From contig NZ_CP127385.1 of NCBI RefSeq assembly GCF_030378205.1, positions 7,170,001-7,234,000 on the forward strand: a stretch of DNA of 64,000 nucleotides, in the 5' to 3' direction. The notes beneath the pieces were generated by a model. It saw nothing but the letters and a program-made list of their open reading frames with translations. It had not been told where the DNA came from and did not search any database. Position 1 is the first letter of the stretch; each line of letters opens with the position of its first letter. The stretch comes from Bradyrhizobium sp. NP1. GTDB lineage: Bacteria > Pseudomonadota > Alphaproteobacteria > Rhizobiales > Xanthobacteraceae. A program made the translations under genes and the position numbers. Below, one piece after another: positions 7,484 to 16,871 of the stretch.

Positions 7484-8389
7484 ATGCCGACGAATACCAG
7501 ATTACCGTCCTTGAACGGATTGCGGGCTTTCGAGGCCGCCGCGCGGCATTTGAGCTTCACGCTCGCCGCATCCGAGCTGAACGTGACGCAGACCGCGATC
7601 AGCCATCAGATCCGGCGGCTCGAGGAGGAGCTCGGCCTGCGGCTGTTCATCCGGAAGAACCGCGCGCTGGAGCTGACGCAGGAGGCGCGGGACTACCTGC
7701 CGGGCGTCCGCGCCGCCTTCAACGACCTGCGGCTCGCGACCGAGCGGCTGTTGCGCAAGGACGACGGCCACGTGCTGACCGTCTCGACGCTGGCCTCGCT
7801 CGCCGCGAAATGGCTGCTGCCGCGGCTGTCCGCATTCCAGGAAAGCCATCCCGGCATCGACGTCCGCATCACAACCTCCCCCAGCCTGGTCGATTTCCGC
7901 CGCGACGACGTCGACGCCGCGATCCGCTACGGCCGCGGGCAATGGCCCGGCGTGCGCGCGGAGTGGCTGATGGCGGACGAGCTGTTTCCGGTTTGCAGCC
8001 CGGCGCTGGTCGATGGAGCCAAGCCGCTGCGCTCGCCGGAAGACCTGCGCGACCATGTGCTGCTGCACACCAGCAACACCAACAGCGACGACTGGCGGCT
8101 GTGGCTGACCGCGGCCGGCCTGCCGGCCGACATCTCCAAGCAGCCTGGCGTCACCTTCGATTTGATGTTCATGACCGTCCAGGCCGCGATCGACGGCATC
8201 GGCGTCGCGGTGGGCCGCACCTCCTATGTCCAGGACGATATCGCCAAGGGCCGGCTCGTGGCTCCGTTCAGGATCGCGCTGCCGGCCGATGCCGGATTCT
8301 ATCTGGTTTCCCCCGAGGCGCGGGCCGACCCGCCGAAGCTTGCAGCGTTTCGGCAATGGCTCGCGGGCCTCGCCCGCACCAAACCGTAA
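7484..8389 (+). CDS. LysR-family regulator, GcvA-like
   Basis: This 301-residue LysR-type regulator has the N-terminal winged helix-turn-helix (LNGLRAFEAAARHLSFTLAASELNVTQ..., residues 9-68). A type 2 periplasmic-binding-like effector domain from about residue 95 includes VDAAIRYGRGQWPG, typical of the GcvA branch. The ATG follows TCTAGGGC. It diverges from the DUF1127 gene and lies 137 bp upstream of the tricarballylate-type permease on the same strand. It may control either or both; in Salmonella tcuABC is controlled by the LysR protein TcuR, but this protein looks more GcvA-like, so I do not name it tcuR. Confidence 0.9.
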   Translation: MPTNTRLPSLNGLRAFEAAARHLSFTLAASELNVTQTAISHQIRRLEEELGLRLFIRKNRALELTQEARDYLPGVRAAFNDLRLATERLLRKDDGHVLTVSTLASLAAKWLLPRLSAFQESHPGIDVRITTSPSLVDFRRDDVDAAIRYGRGQWPGVRAEWLMADELFPVCSPALVDGAKPLRSPEDLRDHVLLHTSNTNSDDWRLWLTAAGLPADISKQPGVTFDLMFMTVQAAIDGIGVAVGRTSYVQDDIAKGRLVAPFRIALPADAGFYLVSPEARADPPKLAAFRQWLAGLARTKP

Positions 8390-8526
8390 GCCGCGAGTCT
8401 CTTTAGCCAAAGGTTTCGTGTTTTCCCGGTTGGTCAGCCCGCGCGGGCGTGGCACATTGCCGTCATAAACGGTCGGCCGGGACTTTCGCTCGCACCGGCT
8501 GCATCGAAACACGGGGGAAAGCGTCC

Positions 8527-9855
8527 ATGGCTCAGCCGAACAGTTCCGAAACACCGCAGATCAAGTCGCGCATCGGCGCCATCCTGCGCGCGACCAGCGG
8601 CAATTTCCTCGAACAGTTCGACTTCTTCCTGTTCGGCTTCTACGCTCCCCTGATCGCCAAGGCGTTCTTTCCGTCCGACAATGAGACCGCGGCGCTGCTC
8701 AATACCTTCGGCGTGTTCTGGCTCGGCGCCTTGATGCGTCCGGTCGGCGCCATCGTGCTCGGCGCCTATATCGACCGCATCGGCCGCCGCCAGGGCCTGA
8801 TCGTGACGCTCGGCATCATGGCAGTCGGCACGGTAGTGATCGCCTTCTGCCCGACTTACGCGGCGATCGGCGTCGCCGCGCCCGTCATCGTGCTGATCGG
8901 CCGGCTCTTGCAGGGCTTCTCCGCCGGTGTCGAGCTCGGCGGCGTATCGGTCTATCTCGCCGAGATTTCCACGCCCGGCAATCGCGGATTCTACACCTCG
9001 TTCCAGTCCTCCAGCCAGCAGGTGGCGATCTTCGTCGCCGCCATCATTGGCTTTCTCCTGAGCGAAGCCGTGAGCGGCGATACCGTGCTGACCGCACTTG
9101 GCGGCGGCATCGCCAAGTGGCGCATTCCCTTCTTCATCGGCTGCCTGATCATTCCCTTCATCTTCCTGCTGCGGCGGACGCTGGAAGAAACGCCGGAATT
9201 CCTCAAGATGAAGAAGCATCCGACCGCAAGCGAGGTGTTCGCCTCCGCGCTCGCGAACTGGCGCATCGTCATCCTCGGCATGATGATCGCGATCCTGACC
9301 ACCACCACCTTCTATTTCGTCACCGTCTATACGCCGACCTTCGGCAAGAACGTGCTGAAGCTCTCCACCGCCGATGCGCTGCTGGTTACGCTGCTGGTGG
9401 CAGTCACGAACTTCATCTGGAATCCGGTCGGCGGCGCGCTCTCCGACCGCATCGGCCGCAAGCCCGTGCTACTGACGATCGCCGGACTGTCCTTTGTGAC
9501 CGCCTACCCGGCGCTGCACTGGCTGGTGGCTGATCCGAGCTTCGGCAAGCTGCTCGCGGTCGAGATGATGTTCTCGTTCTATTTCGGCGTCTACAGCGGC
9601 ACCATGCTCGGCGCGCTCGTCGAGATCGTGCCGGCGCATGTCCGCACCACCTGCTTCTCGCTCGCCTTTGCGCTGGCCGCAGCCCTGTTCGGCACCTTCA
9701 CGCCGTTCGCCTCGACCTTGCTGATCGACAAGACCGGCGACAAGGCCTCGCCCGGCTACTGGCTGATGTGCGGCGCCGCGCTCGCCATCATCGCGGCGCT
9801 GACCGTCTATCGCGGCGGCCGGACCATCGAGACACGCGAAGCGGTCACTGCCTGA
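8527..9855 (+). CDS. tcuC: MHS-family MFS permease, probable tricarballylate/citrate transporter
   Basis: Starting at the ATG at 8527 (after GGGGGAAAG) this is a 442-residue major facilitator of the metabolite:H+ symporter type. Typical features are the first helix with [21 protein letters not shown], the loop DRIGRRQGL between helices 2 and 3, the helix-4/5 segment [15 protein letters not shown], and a second-half loop [11 protein letters not shown]. About twelve hydrophobic segments are visible. Citrate and tricarballylate carriers (CitA, TcuC) belong here. The next genes encode TcuA-, esterase- and TcuB-like proteins, so import of tricarballylate or a similar tricarboxylate is the best reading. 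Confidence 0.85.
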   Translation: MAQPNSSETPQIKSRIGAILRATSGNFLEQFDFFLFGFYAPLIAKAFFPSDNETAALLNTFGVFWLGALMRPVGAIVLGAYIDRIGRRQGLIVTLGIMAVGTVVIAFCPTYAAIGVAAPVIVLIGRLLQGFSAGVELGGVSVYLAEISTPGNRGFYTSFQSSSQQVAIFVAAIIGFLLSEAVSGDTVLTALGGGIAKWRIPFFIGCLIIPFIFLLRRTLEETPEFLKMKKHPTASEVFASALANWRIVILGMMIAILTTTTFYFVTVYTPTFGKNVLKLSTADALLVTLLVAVTNFIWNPVGGALSDRIGRKPVLLTIAGLSFVTAYPALHWLVADPSFGKLLAVEMMFSFYFGVYSGTMLGALVEIVPAHVRTTCFSLAFALAAALFGTFTPFASTLLIDKTGDKASPGYWLMCGAALAIIAALTVYRGGRTIETREAVTA

Positions 9856-9927
9856 GCATCGACGATGGCTGGCCGGGCCTGGGTCCGGCCAGCGTCCCCT
9901 TGCCATGCCAACACGATAACAACCAGC

Positions 9928-11325
9928 ATGGTCGATTTGAGCCGCAAGTTCGACGTGCTGGTGATCGGCGGCGGCAATGCCGCGCTGTGCGCCGCGATCA
10001 GCGCACGACGCGACGGCGCCTCCGTGCTGGTGCTGGAAGGCGCGCCGAAATTCTATCGTGGCGGCAACACCCGCCACACCCGCAACATGCGCTGCGCCCA
10101 CGACGCGGCGACCGCCATCCTCACCGGGCCCTATACGGAAGAGGAATTCTTCGAAGACCTGTTGCGCGTGACCGGCGGCCAGACCGACGAAGAACTCGCC
10201 CGCCACATGATCGCCGAGTCCAAGGACATCCTGAACTGGATCGTCGAGCAGGGCGTGCGCTGGCAGCCATCGCTCGGCGGCACGCTGAGCCTCGGACGCA
10301 CCAACTCCTTCTTCCTCGGCGGCGGGCGGGCGATGCTGAACGCGCTGTATCTGACCGCCGAGCAGCTCGGCGTCGAGATTCTCTACGATGCCGAGGTTGT
10401 CGAACTCGAGATCGAGCGCGGCATGTTCCTGTCGGCCACGCTGAAGCAGGGCGACGGCCACGCAAGGGTGCGCGCCGCGACGCTGGTCGCCGCCGCCGGC
10501 GGCTTCGAGGCCAACATCGAATGGCTGAAGCAATATTGGGGCGAGGCCGCCGATAATTTCCTGATCCGCGGCACGCCCTATAACCGCGGCGCGATCCTGA
10601 AGCTGCTGCTGGCGAAGGGGGTGCAGGCGATCGGCGATCCCACCCAGTGCCACGCGGTCGCGATCGACGCCCGCGCGCCGAAATTCGACGGCGGCATCAT
10701 CACGCGCCACGACTCGGTTGTGTTCGGCATCGTCGTCAACAGGAACGCCGAGCGCTTCTATGACGAGGGCGAGGACATCTGGCCGAAGCGTTACGCGATC
10801 TGGGGACGGCTGGTCGCCGCCCAGCCAGATCAGATCGCCCACATCATCTTCGATGCCTCCTCGCGCAACAGTTTCATGCCCACGCTGTTTCCGCCGCTCG
10901 AAGGCGACAGCATTGCCGCGCTCGCCGAAGAGCTCGAACTCGATCCGGCCGCGCTGGAAAAGACAATCGCGACCTTCAACGCCGCGGTGCGTCCCGGCAC
11001 CTTCGACCACACCGTCCTCGACGACTGCCGCACCGAGGGCCTGACGCCGCCGAAATCGCACTGGGCGCGCAGGATCGAGACGCCGCCTTACTACGCCTAT
11101 CCGGTGCGGCCCGGCATCACCTTCACCTATCTCGGCACCCGCGTGAACAAACAGGCGCGCATGCTGATGCAGGACGGCAAGCCCTCCGCAAACATGTTCG
11201 CCGCCGGCGAGATCATGGCCGGCAACGTGCTGGGCCAAGGTTACGCCGCCGGCATCGGCATGACCATCGGCAGCGTGTTCGGCCGCATTGCCGGCCGGGA
11301 AGCGGCGAAGAATGCGAAGAACTGA
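9928..11325 (+). CDS. tcuA: FAD-dependent tricarballylate dehydrogenase (TcuA-like)
   Basis: This is a flavoprotein of the fumarate reductase/succinate dehydrogenase family, 465 residues from the ATG at 9928 (an ATG at 9865 would add 21 uncharacteristic residues). The dinucleotide-binding motif VLVIGGGNAALCAAISARRDGA is near the N-terminus, followed by RGGNTRHTRNMR. The C-terminus has the second FAD segment AAGEIMAGNVLGQGYAAGIGMTIG. In Salmonella TcuA oxidises tricarballylate to cis-aconitate and TcuB re-oxidises its FAD. The order permease, this gene, esterase, tcuB-like supports that assignment. No strong ribosome site is seen. Confidence 0.87.
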   Translation: MVDLSRKFDVLVIGGGNAALCAAISARRDGASVLVLEGAPKFYRGGNTRHTRNMRCAHDAATAILTGPYTEEEFFEDLLRVTGGQTDEELARHMIAESKDILNWIVEQGVRWQPSLGGTLSLGRTNSFFLGGGRAMLNALYLTAEQLGVEILYDAEVVELEIERGMFLSATLKQGDGHARVRAATLVAAAGGFEANIEWLKQYWGEAADNFLIRGTPYNRGAILKLLLAKGVQAIGDPTQCHAVAIDARAPKFDGGIITRHDSVVFGIVVNRNAERFYDEGEDIWPKRYAIWGRLVAAQPDQIAHIIFDASSRNSFMPTLFPPLEGDSIAALAEELELDPAALEKTIATFNAAVRPGTFDHTVLDDCRTEGLTPPKSHWARRIETPPYYAYPVRPGITFTYLGTRVNKQARMLMQDGKPSANMFAAGEIMAGNVLGQGYAAGIGMTIGSVFGRIAGREAAKNAKN

Positions 11326-11349
11326 CGCCGATCGATTGAAGGAGGAGCC

Positions 11350-12387
11350 ATGTCACGCCTCGCCATCGTCTCGCTCGCGACCGTGCTGATCGCGTCGATG
11401 CCCGCCAACGCCGACGAGCCGATCAGCTTGCGCGGCATGGGCTCGTTCCATGTCGGCGGGCGGCTGGTCGAGATCTCCGGCAAGCCGGTGAAGGAGGTCA
11501 CCTTCACGCCCGGCGGCGTGCCGGCCAAGGTCGATCCCAACGGCACCTACCAGGTCGAGCAGATGTATGTGCAATACTTCCTGCCCGCGAACGAGAAGGG
11601 CGCCTACCCGCTGCTGCTCTGGCATGGCGGCGGCCTGACCGGCGTCACTTACGAGACCACGCCTGACGGCCGCGAAGGCTGGCTGAACTATTTCCTGCGC
11701 AAGGGCTTTGCCGTCTACAATTCCGACGCGGTCGAGCGCGGGCGCGCAGGCTGGGCGCAATACCCTGACATCTTCAAGGGCGAGCCGGTGTTCCTCACCA
11801 CCGCCAACCCGTTCGAGCGCTTCCGCATCGGCGACGGCCCTGGCTCCTACGACCCCGATCCGGCAAAACGCAAATTGATGCCGGGCAGCCAGTTTCCAAA
11901 CGAGGCTTACGAGAACTTCGTCAAGCAGAATGTGCCGCGCTGGACCACGACCGACGATGCGACGATCGCGGCTTACATTGCCGAGGTCGACCGCATCGGC
12001 CCCTGCATCATCCTGTTCCACAGCCAGGCCGGCACCTTCGGCTTCAAGGTGGCGCAGGCGCGCCCCGACAAGGTGAAGGCGCTGATCGCGGTCGAGCCGG
12101 CGGGCGTCGGCGACCCCGCCAAGGTCGATCTGCTCAAGAACATCCCGACCCTGTTCGTCTATGGCGACTATATCGAGCGCGATTCGCGCTGGCCGAAGAT
12201 CCGCGCGACCGGCATTGCCTTTGCCGAGGCGATCAGCGCGGCCGGCGGCAGCGCCGATGTGATCGACCTGCCGAAGGCCGGCATCCACGGCAATTCGCAC
12301 GTGATGATGATGGACAGGAACAACCGCGAAGTCGCCGGCCTGATCCAGAACTGGCTGGAAAGCAAGGGACTGACCAAAAAGCCGTGA
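11350..12387 (+). CDS. Secreted alpha/beta-hydrolase, esterase 713-like
   Basis: This 345-residue hydrolase has a cleavable signal peptide (residues 1 to about 21, ending ANA-DEP) and so should act in the periplasm or outside. From memory it resembles Alcaligenes esterase 713: shared landmarks are GSFHVGGR (31-38), LLWHGGGLTG (89-98), ETTPDGREGW (102-111), FHSQAG with nucleophile S225, VEP with E249, and GIHGNSHVMMMDRNN with H317, giving a likely Ser-Glu-His triad. It sits 24 bp after the tcuA-like gene (ribosome site GAAGGAGGAG) and overlaps the tcuB-like start. It may free tricarballylate or a related acid from an ester before uptake; this is inferred from context only. Confidence 0.85.
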   Translation: MSRLAIVSLATVLIASMPANADEPISLRGMGSFHVGGRLVEISGKPVKEVTFTPGGVPAKVDPNGTYQVEQMYVQYFLPANEKGAYPLLLWHGGGLTGVTYETTPDGREGWLNYFLRKGFAVYNSDAVERGRAGWAQYPDIFKGEPVFLTTANPFERFRIGDGPGSYDPDPAKRKLMPGSQFPNEAYENFVKQNVPRWTTTDDATIAAYIAEVDRIGPCIILFHSQAGTFGFKVAQARPDKVKALIAVEPAGVGDPAKVDLLKNIPTLFVYGDYIERDSRWPKIRATGIAFAEAISAAGGSADVIDLPKAGIHGNSHVMMMDRNNREVAGLIQNWLESKGLTKKP

Positions 12388-13511
12388 CAGCGATGCATGC
12401 CACCCGAACCCTCGCCGAGGCCGACCGCCTGATGACGGTCTGCAATTCCTGCCGCTACTGCGAAGGCCTGTGCGCGGTGTTCCCGGCGATGGAGATGCGC
12501 CGCGCCTTTTCCGACGGCGACCTCAATTATCTCGCCAACCTCTGCCATGCCTGCGGCGCCTGCTATGTCGACTGCCAGTTCGCGCCGCCGCATGAGTTCA
12601 ACGTCAATGTTCCCAAGACGCTCGCGGCCGTGCGCGCCGATTCCTGGGCCACCTACGCTTGGCCGCGCGCGCTCGCCCACCTGTTCGCGAATAACGGCGT
12701 CGTCATCCGGCTCGTCACCATGCTGAGCCTGGCGGCGTTCATCGTCGGATTTGCCGTTTTCAACGACCAGAAGGATCTGTTCGGCACCCACACCGGCCCC
12801 GGCGCATTCTATGCCCTGATGCCGCACAAGGCGATGGCGGCCCTGTTCGGCATCATCTTCCTTTATGCAATCCTCGCACTCGCGATGGGCGTGCGCGCGT
12901 TCTGGCGCGACATCGGCGATCCCGCCGATACCAGGGTCAGCACAAGCGCGATCCTGCAGGCGATCCGCGACGCTGCGACGTTGCGCTATCTCGACGGCGG
13001 CGGGGTCGGCTGCTTCAACGCGGACGAGCGCCCGACCGATCGCCGCAAGCTCTCGCATCACCTGACCTTCTATGGCTTCCTGCTGTGCTTTGCCGCGACC
13101 TGCGTGGCGACGCTTTATCACTATCTGCTCGGGCGCGAGGCGCCCTATGCCTGGTGGGACCTGCCGGTCGTGCTCGGCACGCTTGGGGGCCTTGGGCTGG
13201 TGATCGGCCCCATCGGCCTGCTCGCGGCGCGATGGCGCCGCGATAGCGCGCTGGTCGAGCAGAAGAACAGCGGCATGGATATCGCGTTCGTTCTGATGCT
13301 GCTCCTGACCTCGCTGACGGGACTCGCGCTGCTCGTCTGGCGCGACACCGCCGCGATGGGACTGCTGCTCATCGTCCATCTCGGCTTCGTGTCCGCGCTG
13401 TTCATCACGATGCCTTACGGCAAGTTCGTGCACGGCATCTATCGTTTCGTCGCGCTGGTGCGCTACGCACAGGAGCGACGTGCGGTGTCGGGCGAAGCGG
13501 CGGAGGAATGA
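12384..13511 (+). CDS. tcuB: TcuB-like Fe-S/membrane electron-transfer protein
   Basis: This 375-residue protein carries two CxxCxxCxxxC motifs (C20/23/26/30 and C54/57/60/64), as expected for two [4Fe-4S] clusters, followed by about six hydrophobic segments that could hold haem b. TcuB of Salmonella has this make-up and passes electrons from reduced TcuA to the quinone pool. The annotated start is a GTG that overlaps the esterase stop (GTGA); an ATG at 12393 is an alternative. The cluster seems to end here: the next gene, 108 bp away, is convergent. Confidence 0.88.
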   Translation: MTAMHATRTLAEADRLMTVCNSCRYCEGLCAVFPAMEMRRAFSDGDLNYLANLCHACGACYVDCQFAPPHEFNVNVPKTLAAVRADSWATYAWPRALAHLFANNGVVIRLVTMLSLAAFIVGFAVFNDQKDLFGTHTGPGAFYALMPHKAMAALFGIIFLYAILALAMGVRAFWRDIGDPADTRVSTSAILQAIRDAATLRYLDGGGVGCFNADERPTDRRKLSHHLTFYGFLLCFAATCVATLYHYLLGREAPYAWWDLPVVLGTLGGLGLVIGPIGLLAARWRRDSALVEQKNSGMDIAFVLMLLLTSLTGLALLVWRDTAAMGLLLIVHLGFVSALFITMPYGKFVHGIYRFVALVRYAQERRAVSGEAAEE

Positions 13512-13619
13512 CCGCTTCATCCCTCCCCGTCGGGCGCTTCACGATTGAATTGTCAAAAAGCCAGGAGGATAGGCGTCCCCGTTCCCGCGGCACTGATCGT
13601 TCCCGAGTTGCTGCCGCCG

Positions 13620-15131
13620 CTAAACCGTCGCCTTGCCTGGCAAGGTGAACTGAAAGATCGTACCCCGATCCGCCTTGGCCGTGGCCCACAAACGGCCCTC
13701 ATGCGACTCGACGATGCGCCGACTGATGGACAATCCCATGCCCGTGCCTTGTGCCTTTGTCGTGAAGAAAGGCGTGAAAATGCGTTCGGGCTGGTCGGCC
13801 GGAAGTCCGCTGCCCATGTCGCTGACCGAGATCAGCAATTGACCATCCTCGTTCGTCCTGGATGAAACTTTCAGTTCTCCACCCGTTTCCCGCATAGCCT
13901 CAATGCCGTTGAGCATGAGATTCATCAACACCTGCTGCAGTTGCACGCGATCCGCCAGCGTCGCCGGAATGTCCACCTCAAGCTCGGTACGCATCGAAAT
14001 GGAGTTGCGCGCCGCCGCATCGCGAAGCATCACGGTCATCTCGCGGACGAGTTCGTTGACGTCCACCAATTCTCGTTCGCGCGTGCCGGGTCCGTAGAGC
14101 GCGCGCACGCGATCGATGATGTCGGTGGCTCGGGTCAAGCTGCGCATTGTCCCTTCTGCAGCCGCGGAGGCTTCACCGATGTCGAGTCGATCAGGGCTGA
14201 GCCAGTTCCTGCAAGCGTTCGCACTCATGACCCCGGCCGCGACCGGCTGCTTTATCTCATGCGCGAGCGAGGCAACCATCTCTCCCATCATACTGACCCG
14301 GTTCATGTGCGCGAGGTCGGCCTCCAGCTGGCGCGATCGCTCGCGTTCCTGCTCGGCGCGCTTGCGATCTTCGATGTCCGCCAGGATGCCGTACCATTTG
14401 AGAATCTTGCCCTGTTCATCACGCAGCGGCACCGCCCGCACCAGGAACCAGCGGTACTCTCCCTTCGCACTGCGATGCCGCGCCTCGTTCTCGAACGGCT
14501 CACCACTTGTCATTGACTGCTGCCACTTGGCCGCATGTTCAGCGACGTCGTCCGGGTGAATCGCGGATTGCCAGCCCAATCCCGACGTCTCTTCCACCGA
14601 CAGCCCTGAAAATTCCACCCATCGCCGGTTTATCCAAACGCTTTTGCCGTCGGGCCGGGCTGTAAACGCAATCGCAGGTATCGCCTCAATGACATCCCGA
14701 AGCTCTTTTTCGCTCCGGCGAAGCGCATTCTCGGCCTCTCGGCGCGCGACTCGATCACCCGCCTCGCGCAACGCGCGCCGTACGGCGGGCACGAGCCTCG
14801 AGAGCCGGGTCTTCAGAACATAGTCCGTGGCGCCAACCTTGAGCGCTTCGACGGCTGCCTCCTCGCCAAGAGTTCCGGAAACAAAGATGAAGGGCAGATC
14901 GGGGCGAACACTCAGCGCCAGATCTAACGCAGAAAGTCCGTCGAACGAGGGAAGCTTATAATCCGAGAGGATGAGGTCGAAGTCGCCGCCCTTGAGAGCG
15001 GCCAGAAACTCGGCCCGACCTTGCACGCAGACGATACGACACGTGAAATGATCGGCTTCGAGGAGCGCTTCGATGAGCTCCGCGTCGTTGCGGTCGTCCT
15101 CGAGCAACAGAATTCCAATAGCCGAACTCAT
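13620..15131 (-). CDS. REC-PAS-histidine kinase
   Basis: This 503-residue protein has an N-terminal receiver domain (1-120, acceptor D57 in LILSDYKLP), a PAS/PAC domain (about 140-257), and a histidine kinase core. The phosphorylated histidine is H291 (SLAHEIKQP), with N box NLMLNGIEAM, G1 DMGSGLP, F box FTPFFTTK and G2 GTGMGLSI. The H-box form and PAS arrangement recall FixL/DctB-type kinases. No membrane segment is seen, so it is cytosolic. I start it at the ATG at 15131, which follows GAAGGTG and overlaps the stop of the response regulator gene (ATGA). The three signalling genes are thus likely translated together. The signal is unknown; the PAS lacks an obvious haem-binding histidine. Confidence 0.9.
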   Translation of the reverse strand: MSSAIGILLLEDDRNDAELIEALLEADHFTCRIVCVQGRAEFLAALKGGDFDLILSDYKLPSFDGLSALDLALSVRPDLPFIFVSGTLGEEAAVEALKVGATDYVLKTRLSRLVPAVRRALREAGDRVARREAENALRRSEKELRDVIEAIPAIAFTARPDGKSVWINRRWVEFSGLSVEETSGLGWQSAIHPDDVAEHAAKWQQSMTSGEPFENEARHRSAKGEYRWFLVRAVPLRDEQGKILKWYGILADIEDRKRAEQERERSRQLEADLAHMNRVSMMGEMVASLAHEIKQPVAAGVMSANACRNWLSPDRLDIGEASAAAEGTMRSLTRATDIIDRVRALYGPGTRERELVDVNELVREMTVMLRDAAARNSISMRTELEVDIPATLADRVQLQQVLMNLMLNGIEAMRETGGELKVSSRTNEDGQLLISVSDMGSGLPADQPERIFTPFFTTKAQGTGMGLSISRRIVESHEGRLWATAKADRGTIFQFTLPGKATV

Positions 15132-15583
15132 AACACCTTCTTCGAGCTTCCGGGGGGCGGTTGGTTTATGATCGCCCAGAACATGCCCAGTTCTTTGACA
15201 GCGTTGACAAACTCGTGAAAATCGACGGGCTTCACGACGTAGGCGTTTACCCCGAGCTGGTAGCTCGCCAGCATATCCTTTTCTTCGTGCGATGACGTCA
15301 GCACGACCACCGGAATCATCTTGAGCCGTTCGTCGGATCGGATTTGCTGCAAGACCTCCAATCCATTCACCTTCGGCAGCTTCAGATCCAGCAGAATAAC
15401 CGCCGGGTTCTCTTCGGGGCGCGCCGCGAATTGCTCTCGACAATAAAGGAAATCGAGAGCCTCCGTGCCGTCGCGGGCAACGACAACCTCGTTGGCAAGC
15501 TTGTATTCGTCAAGAGCCGTGAGAGTGAGCTCGACATCTCTTGGATCGTCTTCGACGACCAGAATTCGTCCCAGTTCGCTCAT
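15128..15583 (-). CDS. Single-domain response regulator (CheY/Rcp1-like)
   Basis: This 151-residue protein is a lone receiver domain. The acidic pair E11/D12, phospho-acceptor D66 (VILLDLKLP), T96/S97 (VVLTSS) and K118 (VVKPVD) are all present. The insertion after helix 2 (CREQFAARPEENPA) is typical of the Rcp1-type regulators that pair with phytochrome-like or CHASE/PAS kinases. It has no output domain, so it probably relays phosphate. Its start overlaps the upstream kinase stop (15580-15583) and its stop overlaps the downstream kinase start (15128-15131), both as ATGA. Confidence 0.92.
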   Translation of the reverse strand: MSELGRILVVEDDPRDVELTLTALDEYKLANEVVVARDGTEALDFLYCREQFAARPEENPAVILLDLKLPKVNGLEVLQQIRSDERLKMIPVVVLTSSHEEKDMLASYQLGVNAYVVKPVDFHEFVNAVKELGMFWAIINQPPPGSSKKVL

Positions 15584-16761
15584 GGTGCTTTCCCCGTCCT
15601 CTCCAGTGGACTTTTGGCCTTCGGCAGGGAGAAATAGAAAGTGGCGCCTCGATCAACCGCTCCCTCGGCGCGCACGACGCCGCCATGGCGGTGAACAATG
15701 CGCTGCACGGTCGCCAATCCTATCCCCGTGCCCTCGAACTCGTCGGCCCGATGCAGGCGCTGAAATACCCCGAACAGCTTGTCGACGTATTGCATGTCAA
15801 ATCCGACGCCGTTGTCCCTGACAAAGATTTCCGTCGTATTTGCATTGCCATCCGCGGAGCCAATCTCGATCCGGGCGGGGTGTCGCGTGCTTGAGAACTT
15901 GATCGCATTGGAAAGCAGGTTAACGACGACCAGCTTCAGAAGGGACCGGTCTCCGCAGCAGACCGGAAGCGCCCCGATCTTCCAGGAAATGTCCTGCCCC
16001 TTTGTCTGCTGCCCGACCTCCGAAACCACCTCGTTGACCAGCTTCTGGAGGTCCACCGCCGTGGTCCTGCTTTCGGCGCGCCCGATCCTGGAAAACGCCA
16101 GCAGATCATCAATCAGAATTCCCATTCGTTTCCCTGATTCGAGAATCGTCCGTATGTATCTTTGACTCTTGTCGTCCAGCGAATCCGATGCGTGTTTTTG
16201 CAGCAATTCCGAGTAGCCGACGAGATGGCGCAGCGGTGCCCGCAAGTCATGTGATACGGAATAGGCAAACGACTCGAGCTCCTTGTTGGCTGCCACGAGC
16301 TCCGCGGCGCGCAGCGTCAGATCCTGGTTGAGCTTGCGTATCTCGGCCTCTCGGTGCCGACGCTGCTCGAGCTCGACCTGAAGTCGATCACGTGCGTGGC
16401 GAAGGTTGTCCTCGATGCGGCGGCGAACAGCACTGAAGAAGCCCGCGATGCCCGCCGCGAGCACAAAAACCAAGAAGTAAGGAAGATCGCGCGCGGTAAC
16501 GTAGAAGCTGTACAGAGGTTCTGCAAACAGATAGCTGAAGGCCGCCGAGGAAACCAGAACAGCCAGCGCAACAGGCCCGGTCCCCGCGTACCAGCCGACA
16601 AGACCGATTGCGAGCACCAGGACCGGCAGCTCTACATCACGGAACTCGTATGCTTGCAACGCGAGCGCGATAGCAACCGCGATGGCCACGGCAAGAATGG
16701 CAAATCCGTAACGCAGAAGCGGCGACTGGGGCAGTTGAAATTCGTCGTTCCAATACGCCAC
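15580..16761 (-). CDS. Membrane histidine kinase with DUF4118-like sensor
   Basis: This 393-residue kinase starts with GTG. Residues 15-115 hold about four membrane helices with VGWYAGTGPVALAVLVSSAAFSYLFAEP, the DUF4118 (KdpD-like) pattern. A coiled-coil linker follows (115-162) and then a HisKA domain with H171 (SVSHDLRAPLRHL). The ATPase domain has N box NLLSNAIKFS, G1 DNGVGFD, F LFGVFQRLH and G2 GTGIGLATV. The HisKA/ATPase half is like that of bacteriophytochrome kinases, which use Rcp1-type regulators such as the one encoded next. It is the first gene of the three-gene operon and the likely input for the whole set; the ligand is unknown. Confidence 0.9.
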   Translation of the reverse strand: MAYWNDEFQLPQSPLLRYGFAILAVAIAVAIALALQAYEFRDVELPVLVLAIGLVGWYAGTGPVALAVLVSSAAFSYLFAEPLYSFYVTARDLPYFLVFVLAAGIAGFFSAVRRRIEDNLRHARDRLQVELEQRRHREAEIRKLNQDLTLRAAELVAANKELESFAYSVSHDLRAPLRHLVGYSELLQKHASDSLDDKSQRYIRTILESGKRMGILIDDLLAFSRIGRAESRTTAVDLQKLVNEVVSEVGQQTKGQDISWKIGALPVCCGDRSLLKLVVVNLLSNAIKFSSTRHPARIEIGSADGNANTTEIFVRDNGVGFDMQYVDKLFGVFQRLHRADEFEGTGIGLATVQRIVHRHGGVVRAEGAVDRGATFYFSLPKAKSPLERTGKAP

Positions 16762-16871
16762 GCTCGGTTACTCCGACACATGCGCACGTGCGGCTTTGGC
16801 CAACTTGGCTGATTATAGCAGGTTTTGGGGTGGCTGAAGACCTCGTCCCGTCATGGGCAGGCTTGTGGCGG

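Noticed and set aside
9469..11238. A 589-codon open frame on the minus strand
   Set aside because: It is antisense to the permease and TcuA-like genes, which have clear motifs; its own translation is His/Arg/Gly-rich without family features.
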